Assembly: GCA_963830455.1 (NCBI GenBank)
Contig: CAWHMT010000002.1
Span: forward strand, 868,001-932,000
Length of the DNA stretch: 64,000 nucleotides
Reading direction: 5' to 3'
Source of the DNA: 20CM-2-65-7 sp963830455
GTDB lineage: Bacteria > Gemmatimonadota > Gemmatimonadetes > Gemmatimonadales > GWC2-71-9
The notes beneath the pieces were generated by a model. The model had not been told where the DNA came from and searched no databases. It saw nothing but the letters and a program-made list of their open reading frames with translations. Both the position numbers and the translations under genes were made by a program. Positions within the stretch are counted from its first letter, which is position 1; the number at the start of each line of letters is the position of its first letter. Below are positions 1 through 7,628 of this stretch, one piece after another.

Positions 1-302
1 GCCGTGGGGAGCTCCCCGTGGAGCAGCAGGTAGGCCGTCTCGAGGAACGTGCTCTTCTCCGCAAGCTGCTCGATCGGATACCCGCGATAGCGCAGGATCC
101 CGTTGTCGCCGTCGATATACGTGATGGCGCTGCGACACGCCGCCGTGTTCATGAAGGCGGGGTCGTAGCTCATCAGGCCGAAATCGTTCTCCGACGCCTT
201 GATCTGTCGCAGATCGGCGGCGCGGATCGTCCCGTCCTGAATCGGCAGCTCGTAGCTCTTGCCGGTGCGGTTATCGACGACGGAGAGTGTTTCCTTCGAC
301 AC
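1..302 (-). CDS. gltA: Citrate synthase, N-terminal part (runs off the left edge)
   Basis: Reading leftward from a GTG at 302 gives the first 100 residues of citrate synthase, the enzyme that condenses acetyl-CoA with oxaloacetate at the entry to the TCA cycle. The visible part has the family's N-terminal blocks: DNRTGKSYELPI, then FGLMSYDPAFMNTAAC, then ITYIDGDNGILRYRGYPIEQ. These match the long bacterial type I enzyme. The catalytic His and Asp lie beyond the edge, so activity cannot be judged. GTG is chosen because the conserved region begins immediately after it. No Shine-Dalgarno is evident. The gene is divergent from the phosphoribosyltransferase at 422, across a repeat-rich spacer. Confidence 0.93.
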   Translation of the reverse strand, partial: MSKETLSVVDNRTGKSYELPIQDGTIRAADLRQIKASENDFGLMSYDPAFMNTAACRSAITYIDGDNGILRYRGYPIEQLAEKSTFLETAYLLLHGELPT

Positions 303-338
303 TACGCGGTCCGTGGATTAGGAGTCGAAAAGATAACT

Positions 339-394
339 GGCTATCGGCTATGGGCTATCGGCTATCGGGTCGTGCATTTCGCCCGATAGCCGAT
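339..394. repeat. Iterated-word repeat with a perfect 13-bp hairpin
   Basis: The word GGCTATCGG is iterated. The 13-mer GGCTATCGGCTAT occurs at 339-351 and again at 353-365. Positions 357-369 (ATCGGCTATCGGG) are exactly complementary to 382-394, leaving a 12-nt loop. It lies in the divergent spacer between gltA and the phosphoribosyltransferase, just upstream of the latter's -10 box. It encodes nothing recognisable. Confidence 0.85.
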
Positions 395-409
395 CGCCGA
401 CAGCTTTCT

Positions 410-415
410 TATCTT
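410..415 (+). promoter_or_regulatory. -10 box TATCTT, 6 nt from GTG start
   Basis: TATCTT is followed by six bases and then the GTG at 422. Transcription would start at or next to the start codon, giving a leaderless mRNA. No Shine-Dalgarno is present. The same arrangement recurs at several other genes in this window. Confidence 0.55.
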
Positions 416-421
416 GCCACC

Positions 422-1075
422 GTGGCTCAACCCCGTCCCAGTCTTTACCCAACGCGCTCGAGCGCCGGTGCCCTCCTGGGGCAGCAGCTGGCGTCCCGCG
501 GTTACCAATCCTGTCTCCTCCTGGGGATTACCCCGGAAGGCGTCGAGATCGCCGCGCACGCCGCCCAGGCGATGGGCGCGCAGTTCGACGTGATTGTCGC
601 GTCCTTCATCAAGCTGGGCGCCAATCTCGCGCCGATCGGGGCGATGGCCGAATCGGTCCCGGCGGAGATGGACCCCGATTTCCAGCCGGGGATGAACCTG
701 CTCGAGAAGCTCCAGGCGGCGATCGACGAGTCCCGCGCGCGGGTCAAACAGGATCTGGTGCTGTACCGCACGCAGCGGCCGGTCAAGAAGGTCGCCGGGC
801 GCACCGCCGTGATCGTGGACGGACAGATCGTGTACCCCTGGAAGGCGCTGGCGGCTGCGAAGGCCGTCGAGGCGCTCGGGGCGCGCGAAGTGGTGATCGC
901 CACGCCCGTGGCGACGCAGCCGGCCGCCGACCGCATCCGCGCGCGCCTGTATCAGCTGGTCTGTCCGAGTGTCGTGATGGAGGCCGAAGGACATCCGTCC
1001 CCGTACGGCGACGGCGGTGGGGCCGAAGCACCAGAACGCTTGAAGAGCATCATGATTGCCCATCAAGCGGCCTGA
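422..1075 (+). CDS. Degenerate phosphoribosyltransferase-domain protein
   Basis: 217 aa. Its layout is that of the small bacterial phosphoribosyltransferase-domain proteins (COG1926 type). An RSSAGALLGQQL segment is followed by LLLGITPEGVEIAAHAAQAMGA, then a KLGANLAPIGAMAE block, then a C-terminal VIVDGQIVYPWKALAAAKAV helix-strand. Active family members have an acidic pair and a Thr-Gly turn (VDDGxxTG) where this one reads VDGQIVYP, so the PRPP loop looks lost. It may be a binding or scaffold homologue rather than a transferase; that is inference from the motif. GTG 422 is preferred because homology begins there and a -10 box sits 6 nt before it. The gene ends one base before the inverted repeat at 1076. 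Confidence 0.75.
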   Translation: MAQPRPSLYPTRSSAGALLGQQLASRGYQSCLLLGITPEGVEIAAHAAQAMGAQFDVIVASFIKLGANLAPIGAMAESVPAEMDPDFQPGMNLLEKLQAAIDESRARVKQDLVLYRTQRPVKKVAGRTAVIVDGQIVYPWKALAAAKAVEALGAREVVIATPVATQPAADRIRARLYQLVCPSVVMEAEGHPSPYGDGGGAEAPERLKSIMIAHQAA

Positions 1076-1104
1076 TTAGACGGTTCGACGGTTAGCCGGT
1101 TAGG
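1076..1104 (+). repeat. Left 29-bp inverted repeat
   Basis: Built from the iterated word (T)TAG(A/C)CGGTT. It matches the reverse complement of 1558-1586 at 25 of 29 positions. It begins at the base after the upstream gene's TGA stop. Confidence 0.8.
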
Positions 1105-1176
1105 TTGCGCGGTAATTTCATCCGAGCCCCGCTTTTTCGGTTGCCTCCGGTTTCTGACAAGCGTTATTCATCCCCC

Positions 1177-1578
1177 ATGAAGCCATTTGAGCGACTAATC
1201 GCGTGGCGGCACTGTCATACGCTCACGCTCTTCACTTACCGCGTAACTCGAGAGTTTCCGAAATCGGAACTGTATGGTATCACATCCCAGATGAGACGAG
1301 CGGCTGCGTCTGCCGCGGCAAATATCGCCGAAGGAGTAGCGAAGCGAGGACGTGCCGAGTTTCGCCGGTTTCTGGATATCGCGCTGGGTTCCTTGTCAGA
1401 GCTCGCGTACTTTGCACGCTTGGCGCACGACTTACAGCTGCTTTCGGATACGGCATGGGCGGACTTTGGGCGACTTGAGTCCGAGGCAGGCAAAACGACA
1501 ATGGGCCTGTACAAAGTGATCGCCCGCCGGGAGAAGTCCGACGGGCGAAGTGCAGCGCCTGACCGGCTAGCCGTCTAA
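1177..1578 (+). CDS. Four-helix-bundle (S23/TIGR02436-type) protein
   Basis: 133 aa. It matches the widespread four-helix-bundle family found inside 23S rRNA intervening sequences and scattered through bacterial genomes, and structurally related to the Avd accessory protein of diversity-generating retroelements. The pattern seen is FERLIAWRHCHTLTLFTYRV, FPKSELYGITSQMRRAAASA, then ANIAEG, then a FLDIALGSLSELAYFARLA helix. The family is thought to bind nucleic acid as a pentamer, but its cellular role is not established. ATG 1177 is chosen because it precedes the first helix. The last six codons, including the TAA stop, lie inside the right inverted repeat. Confidence 0.9.
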   Translation: MKPFERLIAWRHCHTLTLFTYRVTREFPKSELYGITSQMRRAAASAAANIAEGVAKRGRAEFRRFLDIALGSLSELAYFARLAHDLQLLSDTAWADFGRLESEAGKTTMGLYKVIARREKSDGRSAAPDRLAV

Positions 1579-1586
1579 CCGGCTAA
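1558..1586 (-). repeat. Right 29-bp inverted repeat
   Basis: Reverse-complement partner of 1076-1104. It contains both the TAA stop of the four-helix gene (1576-1578) and the stop codon of the opposite-strand acyl-CoA dehydrogenase (1583-1585). The element therefore reaches into the coding end of its neighbour. Confidence 0.8.
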
Positions 1587-3448
1587 GAATCCAGTTCGAC
1601 GATCTCTCGCTCCAGCCAGCGGTGTTCGCCGGCCAGAATCTCCTGCGCGAACTTGTACGTCGGCACGTCCTCATTCCGTCGCAGGCCGTTGAACTTCGAG
1701 CGTACCCGGCGGCGTGCCTGCCGGCAGAACAGGTCGGCGAGCTTCACGGCGCGCGCGCCGGCCGTGGGGTCGCGCTGGTAGATCGCCTGCGCGCGCGAGC
1801 ACGTCGCCGCCATCGCAAACAGCTCCGCCGCGACATCCACGAGCCGGAACAACACCGACTGGCGCTGCTCGAGCTTGGGCCCGAAGCGCACCATGGAATG
1901 GAACACGCTGCGCGCGAGCTTGCGCGCGCTGCGCTCTACGAGGCGCACGTGCGGCGCGAGCTTCCCGAACTCGGCGTAGCGCGGCCAGCGCCCCCAGCCG
2001 AGCCAGCGCGTCGGATACCACCAGCCGTAGAACGCGGCCGAGCGCACCAGGCCGGCGAGGCGCTGGCGCGCGGTCTTGCCCGGCATGACGACATCGCCGG
2101 CCACCTGCAGATGCTTGTCCACCGCTTCGCGCGCGATGAAGAGATGCATGATCTCCGAGGAGCCCTCGAAGATCAGGTTGATCCGGAAGTCGCGCATGAT
2201 GCGCTCGACGGCCACCGGCGCTTCGCCGCGGGCGCGCAGCGAGTCGGCGGTTTCGTACCCGCGCCCGCCGCGGATCTGGACGGTGTCGTCGATGATGCGC
2301 CAGGCAGCTTCGGAGTTGTACAGCTTGGCAATCGCCGCCTCGAGCCGGATGTCGTAGCCGCCCCGTTCCGCCATCGCGCCGCACAGCTCGGCGACGGCTT
2401 CCATGGCGAGTGTGTTGGCCGCCATCGAACCGAGCTTCTGCGCGATGGCGTCGTGCTGCCCGATCGGATGGCCCCATTGCACGCGCTCGGCCGCCCAGCG
2501 GCGCGAGATCTCCAGACAGCGCTTCCCGGCGGCGACCGACGAAATCGGCAGGGTGAGCCGGCCCGTGTTCAGCGTGATCAGGGCGAGTTTGAGCCCTTTG
2601 CCCTCGCCCCAGAGCACGTTCTCCTTCGGGACGCGGACGTTGGTGAAGCGCATCACGCCGTTGTAGAGCGCCTTCAGGCCCATGAAGTGGCAGCGGTGCA
2701 CGACTTCCACGCCCGGCCAGTCGGTTTCCACGATGAACGCGGTGATCTGCTTCTTTTCTTTCCCGTTGACCATTTTCGACGGCGTCCGCGCCATCACGAC
2801 GAGCAGCTCGGCTTTCGTGCCGTTGGTGCACCACAGCTTTTCGCCGTTCAGGATCCAGGTGTCGTCGTCGAGGATGGCGTTGGTTTCCATCGCGGCGGGA
2901 TCGGAGCCGACGCTGTCTTCGGTGAGCGCGAACGCCGAGATCGCGCCTTGGGCGAGACGGGGGAAATACTTCTTCTTCTGCGCCTCGGTCCCGAACATCT
3001 TCAGCGGCTGGGGCACGCCGATCGACTGATGCGCCGAGAGCAGGGCGGTGAGGGAGCCGTCGACCGACGAGACGAGCTCGATCGCCTTCATGTACGAGAG
3101 CTGGGACAGGCCCAGCCCGCCGTACTCGCGTGGAATCTTGATGCCGAACGCGCCGAGCTTGCGCAATCCCTCGATGACCGCGTCCGGAATCTCGCCTTCG
3201 CGGTCGATGCGGTCGGAGTCCACGTCCTCGCGCAGGAAGCGCCCGAGCTTTTCGAGGAACGGTTTCGCGCGGGCGACTTCGTCAGGATCCTGTACGGGAT
3301 AGGGATGGATCAGATCCATCCGCAGCTTGCCGAGGAACAGGTCGCGCACGAAGCTCGGCGCGGCCCACTGTTCCTCGCGCGCCGCCTCGGCGACTTCCCG
3401 TGCCTCGTCGGCGGAGACCTTACGTTTGGGTTCGGCGAGAGTAGCCAT
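1583..3448 (-). CDS. Acyl-CoA dehydrogenase, VLCAD/ACAD9-like
   Basis: 621 aa flavoenzyme for the first oxidation step of fatty acid beta-oxidation (FAD-dependent alpha,beta-dehydrogenation of acyl-CoA). The N-terminal and middle domains carry the expected blocks FGIKIPREYGGLGL, FALTEDSVGSDPAAM and WILNGEKLWCTNG. The C-terminal helical domain has VQIRGGRGYE, the segment bearing the catalytic Glu in long-chain members. An extra domain of about 170 residues follows the core, as in mitochondrial VLCAD/ACAD9, which suggests long-chain substrates and membrane association. The ATG start has TACATT 8 nt upstream and no Shine-Dalgarno, so the transcript is probably leaderless. Divergent from the M16 protease. 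Confidence 0.92.
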   Translation of the reverse strand: MATLAEPKRKVSADEAREVAEAAREEQWAAPSFVRDLFLGKLRMDLIHPYPVQDPDEVARAKPFLEKLGRFLREDVDSDRIDREGEIPDAVIEGLRKLGAFGIKIPREYGGLGLSQLSYMKAIELVSSVDGSLTALLSAHQSIGVPQPLKMFGTEAQKKKYFPRLAQGAISAFALTEDSVGSDPAAMETNAILDDDTWILNGEKLWCTNGTKAELLVVMARTPSKMVNGKEKKQITAFIVETDWPGVEVVHRCHFMGLKALYNGVMRFTNVRVPKENVLWGEGKGLKLALITLNTGRLTLPISSVAAGKRCLEISRRWAAERVQWGHPIGQHDAIAQKLGSMAANTLAMEAVAELCGAMAERGGYDIRLEAAIAKLYNSEAAWRIIDDTVQIRGGRGYETADSLRARGEAPVAVERIMRDFRINLIFEGSSEIMHLFIAREAVDKHLQVAGDVVMPGKTARQRLAGLVRSAAFYGWWYPTRWLGWGRWPRYAEFGKLAPHVRLVERSARKLARSVFHSMVRFGPKLEQRQSVLFRLVDVAAELFAMAATCSRAQAIYQRDPTAGARAVKLADLFCRQARRRVRSKFNGLRRNEDVPTYKFAQEILAGEHRWLEREIVELDS

Positions 3449-3456
3449 ACACTACC

Positions 3457-3469
3457 AATGTAATATCTT
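3457..3469. promoter_or_regulatory. Overlapping divergent -10 boxes
   Basis: On the minus strand TACATT (3462-3457) lies 8 nt before the acyl-CoA dehydrogenase ATG. On the plus strand TATCTT (3464-3469) would start the M16 protease transcript near 3476. The two boxes nearly abut, so the two genes probably compete for polymerase. Confidence 0.5.
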
Positions 3470-3511
3470 CACCGTGTTCAGCCCGCCGTCAGCCTTCATG
3501 AGGAGATTCTC

Positions 3512-6286
3512 ATGTCCCGCATAGCGTTTGTCACCCTGGCACTCGGGGCGCTCGGTACCGTGCCGTCCGCGGCGCAGCAGTCCCCGGCCCCTGCCGCGTC
3601 CCGCGCCCCCGCGCCGGCGCCCATTACGATCCCGTACCAGCGGTTCGTGTTGCAAAACGGCCTGACGCTGCTGGTACATGAAGATCACAAGGCGCCCATC
3701 GTCGCCGTGAACATCTGGTACCACGTGGGTTCCAAGAACGAGCGTCCGGGCCGCACCGGCTTCGCGCACCTGTTCGAGCACCTGATGTTCAACGGCAGCG
3801 AGCACTACAACACCGATTACTTCCAGGCACTCGAGCCGCTCGGCGCCACCGACCTCAACGGGACCACCAACGAAGACCGCACCAACTATTTCCAGAACGT
3901 CCCCACCAGCGCGCTCGACGTCGTCCTGTGGATGGAGTCGGATCGCATGGGCCACCTGCTCGGGGCGATCGATCAGGCGAGGCTCGACGAGCAGCGCGGC
4001 GTGGTGCAGAACGAAAAGCGGCAGGGCGAGAACGAGCCGTACGGCAAAGTCGACATGCTCATGACTGAGGGGACGTACCCCGCCGGCCATCCGTACTCGT
4101 GGACGGTCATCGGGTCGATGGAGGACCTCGACGCCGCGAAGCTCGACGACGTGAAGGAGTGGTTCCGGACCTACTACGGCCCGAACAACGCCGTGATCGT
4201 GCTCGCGGGCGACATCACGCCCGAGGTCGCGCGCCAGAAGGTGGAGCAGTACTTCGGCGACATTGCCGCCGGCCCGCCGATCGCGAAGCAGGACACCTGG
4301 ATCGCGCGGCGCACCGGCACGCACCGGCAGGTGATGCAGGATCGCGTGCCGCAGGCACGCCTCTACAAAGAGTGGAACATCCCCGAGTACGGATCGGCCG
4401 ACGCCGACTATCTCGATCTCGCGACGGACGTGTTGACGCAAGGGAAGTCGTCGCGCCTGTACAAGCGGCTCGTGTACGACGAGCAGATCGCGACGGACGT
4501 CATCGCCTACGTTGACCTGCGCGAGATCGGCGGGCAGCTGGTGATTCGCGCGACCGCGCGACCGGGCGGCGACCTGGCGCGCGTGGAGCGCGCCATCGAC
4601 GAAGAGCTGGCGCGGTTCATTCAGTCCGGTCCGACGGCGAGCGAGCTGCGCCGCACCAAGACGCAGGCGCGCGCCAATTTCATTCGCGGCATCGAGCGGA
4701 TCGGCGGGTTCGGCGGCAAGTCGGACGTGCTGGCGCGCAACGAGGTGTTTCGCGGCAACGCGGATCACTACCTCGTGACCCAGCGTCGCATCGCGGCCGC
4801 CACCGCGGCGGACCTGCGCTCGGCCGCGGCGCGGTGGCTGAACGACGGGCAGTGGGTGCTCGAGGTGCATCCGTACCCCGAGTTCGGCACGACGGCGAGC
4901 GGCGCGGATCGGTCCAAGGTCCCCGTGCCCGGGACGCCGCCAGAGGCGCGGTTCCCGGCCATCGCGCGCGCCACCCTGTCGAACGGCCTCAAGGTCGTGC
5001 TGGCGGAGCGGCATTCGATTCCGCAGGTGAACCTGACGCTGCTGGTCGATGCGGGATACGCGGCCGATCAGTTCGCGACGCCGGGCACGGCGAGCCTCGC
5101 CGTCGACATGATGGACGAGGGCACGACCAGGCTGAACGCGCTGCAGATCAGCGACACCCTGCTCCAGCTGGGCGCCCAGCTCGGCACGTCGTCACAGCTC
5201 GACGCGTCGCGCGTGTTCCTGTCGGCGATCAAGGACAAACTCGATCCGGCGCTGAACATCTTCGCCGACGTGATTCTGAATCCGTCGTTCCCGCAGGCCG
5301 ACTTCCAGCGCCAGCAGCGGCAACGGCTCGCGCGCATTCAGCGCGAGAAGGTGCAGCCGGTGCAGATGGCGCTGCGGGTGTTCCCGCAACTGTTGTACGG
5401 CGCGAATCACGCCTATGGCAATCCGCTCACCGGATCCGGAACGGAGCAGTCGGTGTCGCAGATGACCCGCGAGGACCTCGCGCGCTTCCATCGCACCTGG
5501 TTCAAGCCGAACAACGCGACGCTCGTGATCGTGGGTGACGTGACGCTGGCCCAGATTCAACCGAAGCTCGAGCGCGTGTTCGGCCGCTGGCAGCGCGGCG
5601 AGGTGCCGCAGAAGAACATCGGCACCGTCGCCGATCAGCCGCGGCCCCTGATCTATATCCTGGACCGGCCGGGCTCGGAGCAGTCCACGATTCTGGCGGC
5701 GAATCTCGCGGCGCCGAAAGCGAACGCGAAGGAATACGCGATCGAGGCCATGACCTCGCTGCTGGGCGGCCAGTTCACCTCGCGCGTGAACATGAACCTG
5801 CGTGAGGACAAGCACTGGTCCTACGGCGCGTTCACGCTGATCTGGGACGCGCGCGGCCAGCGCCCGTTCATCGCGTATGCGCCGGTCCAGACCGACAAGA
5901 CCAAGGAGTCGATGGTCGAGGTCGATCGCGAGCTGCGCGGCATTCTGGGCGCGCGGCCCGTCACGGCCGACGAGCTGTCGAAGGCGCAGGCGAATCTCAC
6001 GCTCACGTTGCCCGGCAACTGGGAAACGATGGGCGCGGTGCAGGGGTCGCTCGAGCAGATGGTGACGTACGGGCTGGAGGACCGCTACTTCGAGACCTAC
6101 GCCCAGCGCGTGCGGAGTTTGACGATCCCGGATGCAACGGCGGCGGCGCAGGAGACCGTGCGTCCCGATCACCTGGTGTGGGTGGTCGTGGGAGATCGGT
6201 CCAAGATCGAAGCCGGGATTCGCGAGCTCGGTTGGGGTGAAATCAGGTTCCTGGACGCGGACGGCAAGCCGCTGGCGTCGCGCTAA
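3512..6286 (+). CDS. Secreted two-domain M16 (insulinase/pitrilysin family) zinc protease
   Basis: 924 aa. Residues 1-21 form a Sec signal peptide ending near SAAQQ. The first M16 domain has the inverted zinc motif H86-L-F-E89-H90 in FAHLFEHLMFNG. The second M16 domain, from about residue 490, lacks HxxEH, as expected for the inactive half that closes the peptide chamber. It would degrade peptides in the periplasm. The ATG at 3512 has a good GAGGAG ribosome site 6 nt upstream, unlike its leaderless neighbour. A 12-bp stem terminator follows at 6305. Confidence 0.93.
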   Translation: MSRIAFVTLALGALGTVPSAAQQSPAPAASRAPAPAPITIPYQRFVLQNGLTLLVHEDHKAPIVAVNIWYHVGSKNERPGRTGFAHLFEHLMFNGSEHYNTDYFQALEPLGATDLNGTTNEDRTNYFQNVPTSALDVVLWMESDRMGHLLGAIDQARLDEQRGVVQNEKRQGENEPYGKVDMLMTEGTYPAGHPYSWTVIGSMEDLDAAKLDDVKEWFRTYYGPNNAVIVLAGDITPEVARQKVEQYFGDIAAGPPIAKQDTWIARRTGTHRQVMQDRVPQARLYKEWNIPEYGSADADYLDLATDVLTQGKSSRLYKRLVYDEQIATDVIAYVDLREIGGQLVIRATARPGGDLARVERAIDEELARFIQSGPTASELRRTKTQARANFIRGIERIGGFGGKSDVLARNEVFRGNADHYLVTQRRIAAATAADLRSAAARWLNDGQWVLEVHPYPEFGTTASGADRSKVPVPGTPPEARFPAIARATLSNGLKVVLAERHSIPQVNLTLLVDAGYAADQFATPGTASLAVDMMDEGTTRLNALQISDTLLQLGAQLGTSSQLDASRVFLSAIKDKLDPALNIFADVILNPSFPQADFQRQQRQRLARIQREKVQPVQMALRVFPQLLYGANHAYGNPLTGSGTEQSVSQMTREDLARFHRTWFKPNNATLVIVGDVTLAQIQPKLERVFGRWQRGEVPQKNIGTVADQPRPLIYILDRPGSEQSTILAANLAAPKANAKEYAIEAMTSLLGGQFTSRVNMNLREDKHWSYGAFTLIWDARGQRPFIAYAPVQTDKTKESMVEVDRELRGILGARPVTADELSKAQANLTLTLPGNWETMGAVQGSLEQMVTYGLEDRYFETYAQRVRSLTIPDATAAAQETVRPDHLVWVVVGDRSKIEAGIRELGWGEIRFLDADGKPLASR

Positions 6287-6304
6287 CCTCACGTAGTGTG
6301 AGTG

Positions 6305-6334
6305 ACGGGACGGGAGTAAGTTCTCCCGTCCCGT
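6305..6334 (+). terminator. Rho-independent terminator after the M16 protease
   Basis: A perfect 12-bp stem (6305-6316 with 6323-6334), a 6-nt TAAGTT loop, then TTTCCTTT. It starts 19 bp after the protease stop codon and precedes the next gene's ribosome site. Confidence 0.85.
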
Positions 6335-6351
6335 TTTCCTTTGGAGCCTCT

Positions 6352-7628
6352 GTGCACGCGCTCACATTCGTTCTCGTGTCCGTCCTGGCGGTGCAGACAC
6401 CGCCCGCGCCCCAGCAAGTGCTGATCAAGGCGGGTCGCCTGGTGGATGGGCGTTCCCAGCAGGTGCAGACGAACGTCGGCATTCTGGTGGAAGGGGAGCG
6501 GATCAAGGCCGTCGGCCCGCTCGCGCAGGTGCAGGGCCAGGCGCCGAATGCCCGCGTGATCGACCTGTCCCAGATGACGGTGCTGCCCGGGCATCATCGA
6601 CACGCACACGCATCTCCTGCTCCAGGGCGACATCACGTCGCAGGAGTACGAGGATCAGCTGCTCAAGCAGTCGATCCCGTATCGCGCCATTCTCGCGGCG
6701 CGCAACGCGCGCACTGTCGCTCGAGCACGGCTTCACGGCCCTGCGGGACGTCGAGACCGAGGGGGCGATGTACGCGGACGTCGATGTGAAGCTGGCGGTG
6801 AATCGCGGCGAGGTGCCGGGACCACGCATCTTCGCCTCGACCCGCGCCATGGCCCCGACGGGGATGTACCCGATCGGCGGGCCGAACTGGGAGATCGAGC
6901 TGCCGCACGGGGTGCAAACGGTGGACGGCGTCGAGAACGGCCGGCTCGCGGTGCGCGAGCAGGTGCAGCACGGAGCCGACTGGATCAAGTACTACAGCGA
7001 CCGGCGCTACTACTTCACGCCCGACAGCGTGCTGCGCAGCTGGGTGAACTTCACCGACGAGGAAGCACGCGCCATCGTGGACGAGACGCATCGCCTCGGG
7101 CGTAAGGCGGCCGCGCACGCGATCGGCTCCGACGGTATCGCCGCGGCGCTGCGGGCCGGCGTCAATTCGATCGAGCACGGCGACGGGCTCACCGATTCGC
7201 TGATGGACGTGATGGTGCGGACCAACGTGTACTGGGTGCCGACCGTCACGGTCGGCGTGCACGTGATGCCGCGCGGCGGCGTCTGGCCGGCGCTGGTCGC
7301 GCTCGAGCGGCGCGCGTTCGGGCGCGCGGTCCGCAAGGGCGTCAAGATCGCGCTCGGGACCGACGTCGGCGGCTTCCCGTGGACGGAGATCAATCAGGCG
7401 AAGGAGTTCGAGTACTACGTGCAGTACGGGATGACCCCGATGCAGGCGATTCAATCGGGGACATCCGTGGCCGCCGCTCTCCTCGGCCAGGAGCAAAACA
7501 TCGGCGCGATCGCGCCCGGACTGTACGCGGACATCGTGGCCGTCGCGGGCGATCCGACGCGCGACATCACGGAACTGCAACGCGTCAAGTTCGTTATGAA
7601 GGGCGGCACGGTTTACCTTACTCAATAG
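6352..7628 (+). pseudogene. Amidohydrolase (imidazolonepropionase/prolidase-like), broken by two frameshifts
   Basis: Read across three frames this is a roughly 424-aa secreted metal-dependent amidohydrolase. Its parts in order are a signal peptide, a strand ending KAGRLVDGRSQQVQ, the metal motif IIDTHTH, LEHGFTALRDVETEG, AHAIGSDGI, SIEHGD, and the late Asp in IALGTDVGGFP. Two +1 insertions break it: one G in CCCGGGC near 6590, and one base near 6713. Both neighbouring segments are otherwise perfectly conserved. It starts at GTG 6352 behind GGAG. The stop at 7626-7628 overlaps the next gene's GTG by one base. It may be an intact gene with assembly errors or a young pseudogene; the sequence cannot decide. 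Confidence 0.8.

Larger units (their letters stand above)
1076..1586. mobile_element. Inverted-repeat-bounded unit carrying a four-helix-bundle gene
   Basis: A 511-bp unit bounded by 29-bp imperfect inverted repeats (1076-1104 and 1558-1586, 25 of 29 positions matching). It encloses a single gene of the S23/four-helix-bundle family and no transposase. It is wedged exactly between two convergent gene ends: the left repeat starts right after the phosphoribosyltransferase stop, and the right repeat contains the stop codon of the acyl-CoA dehydrogenase. No target duplication is visible. Calling it mobile is inference from the architecture. Confidence 0.5.

Noticed and set aside
1622..3463. A 613-codon plus-strand frame antisense to the acyl-CoA dehydrogenase
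   Set aside because: The minus strand is unmistakably acyl-CoA dehydrogenase; the antisense product has no signature.
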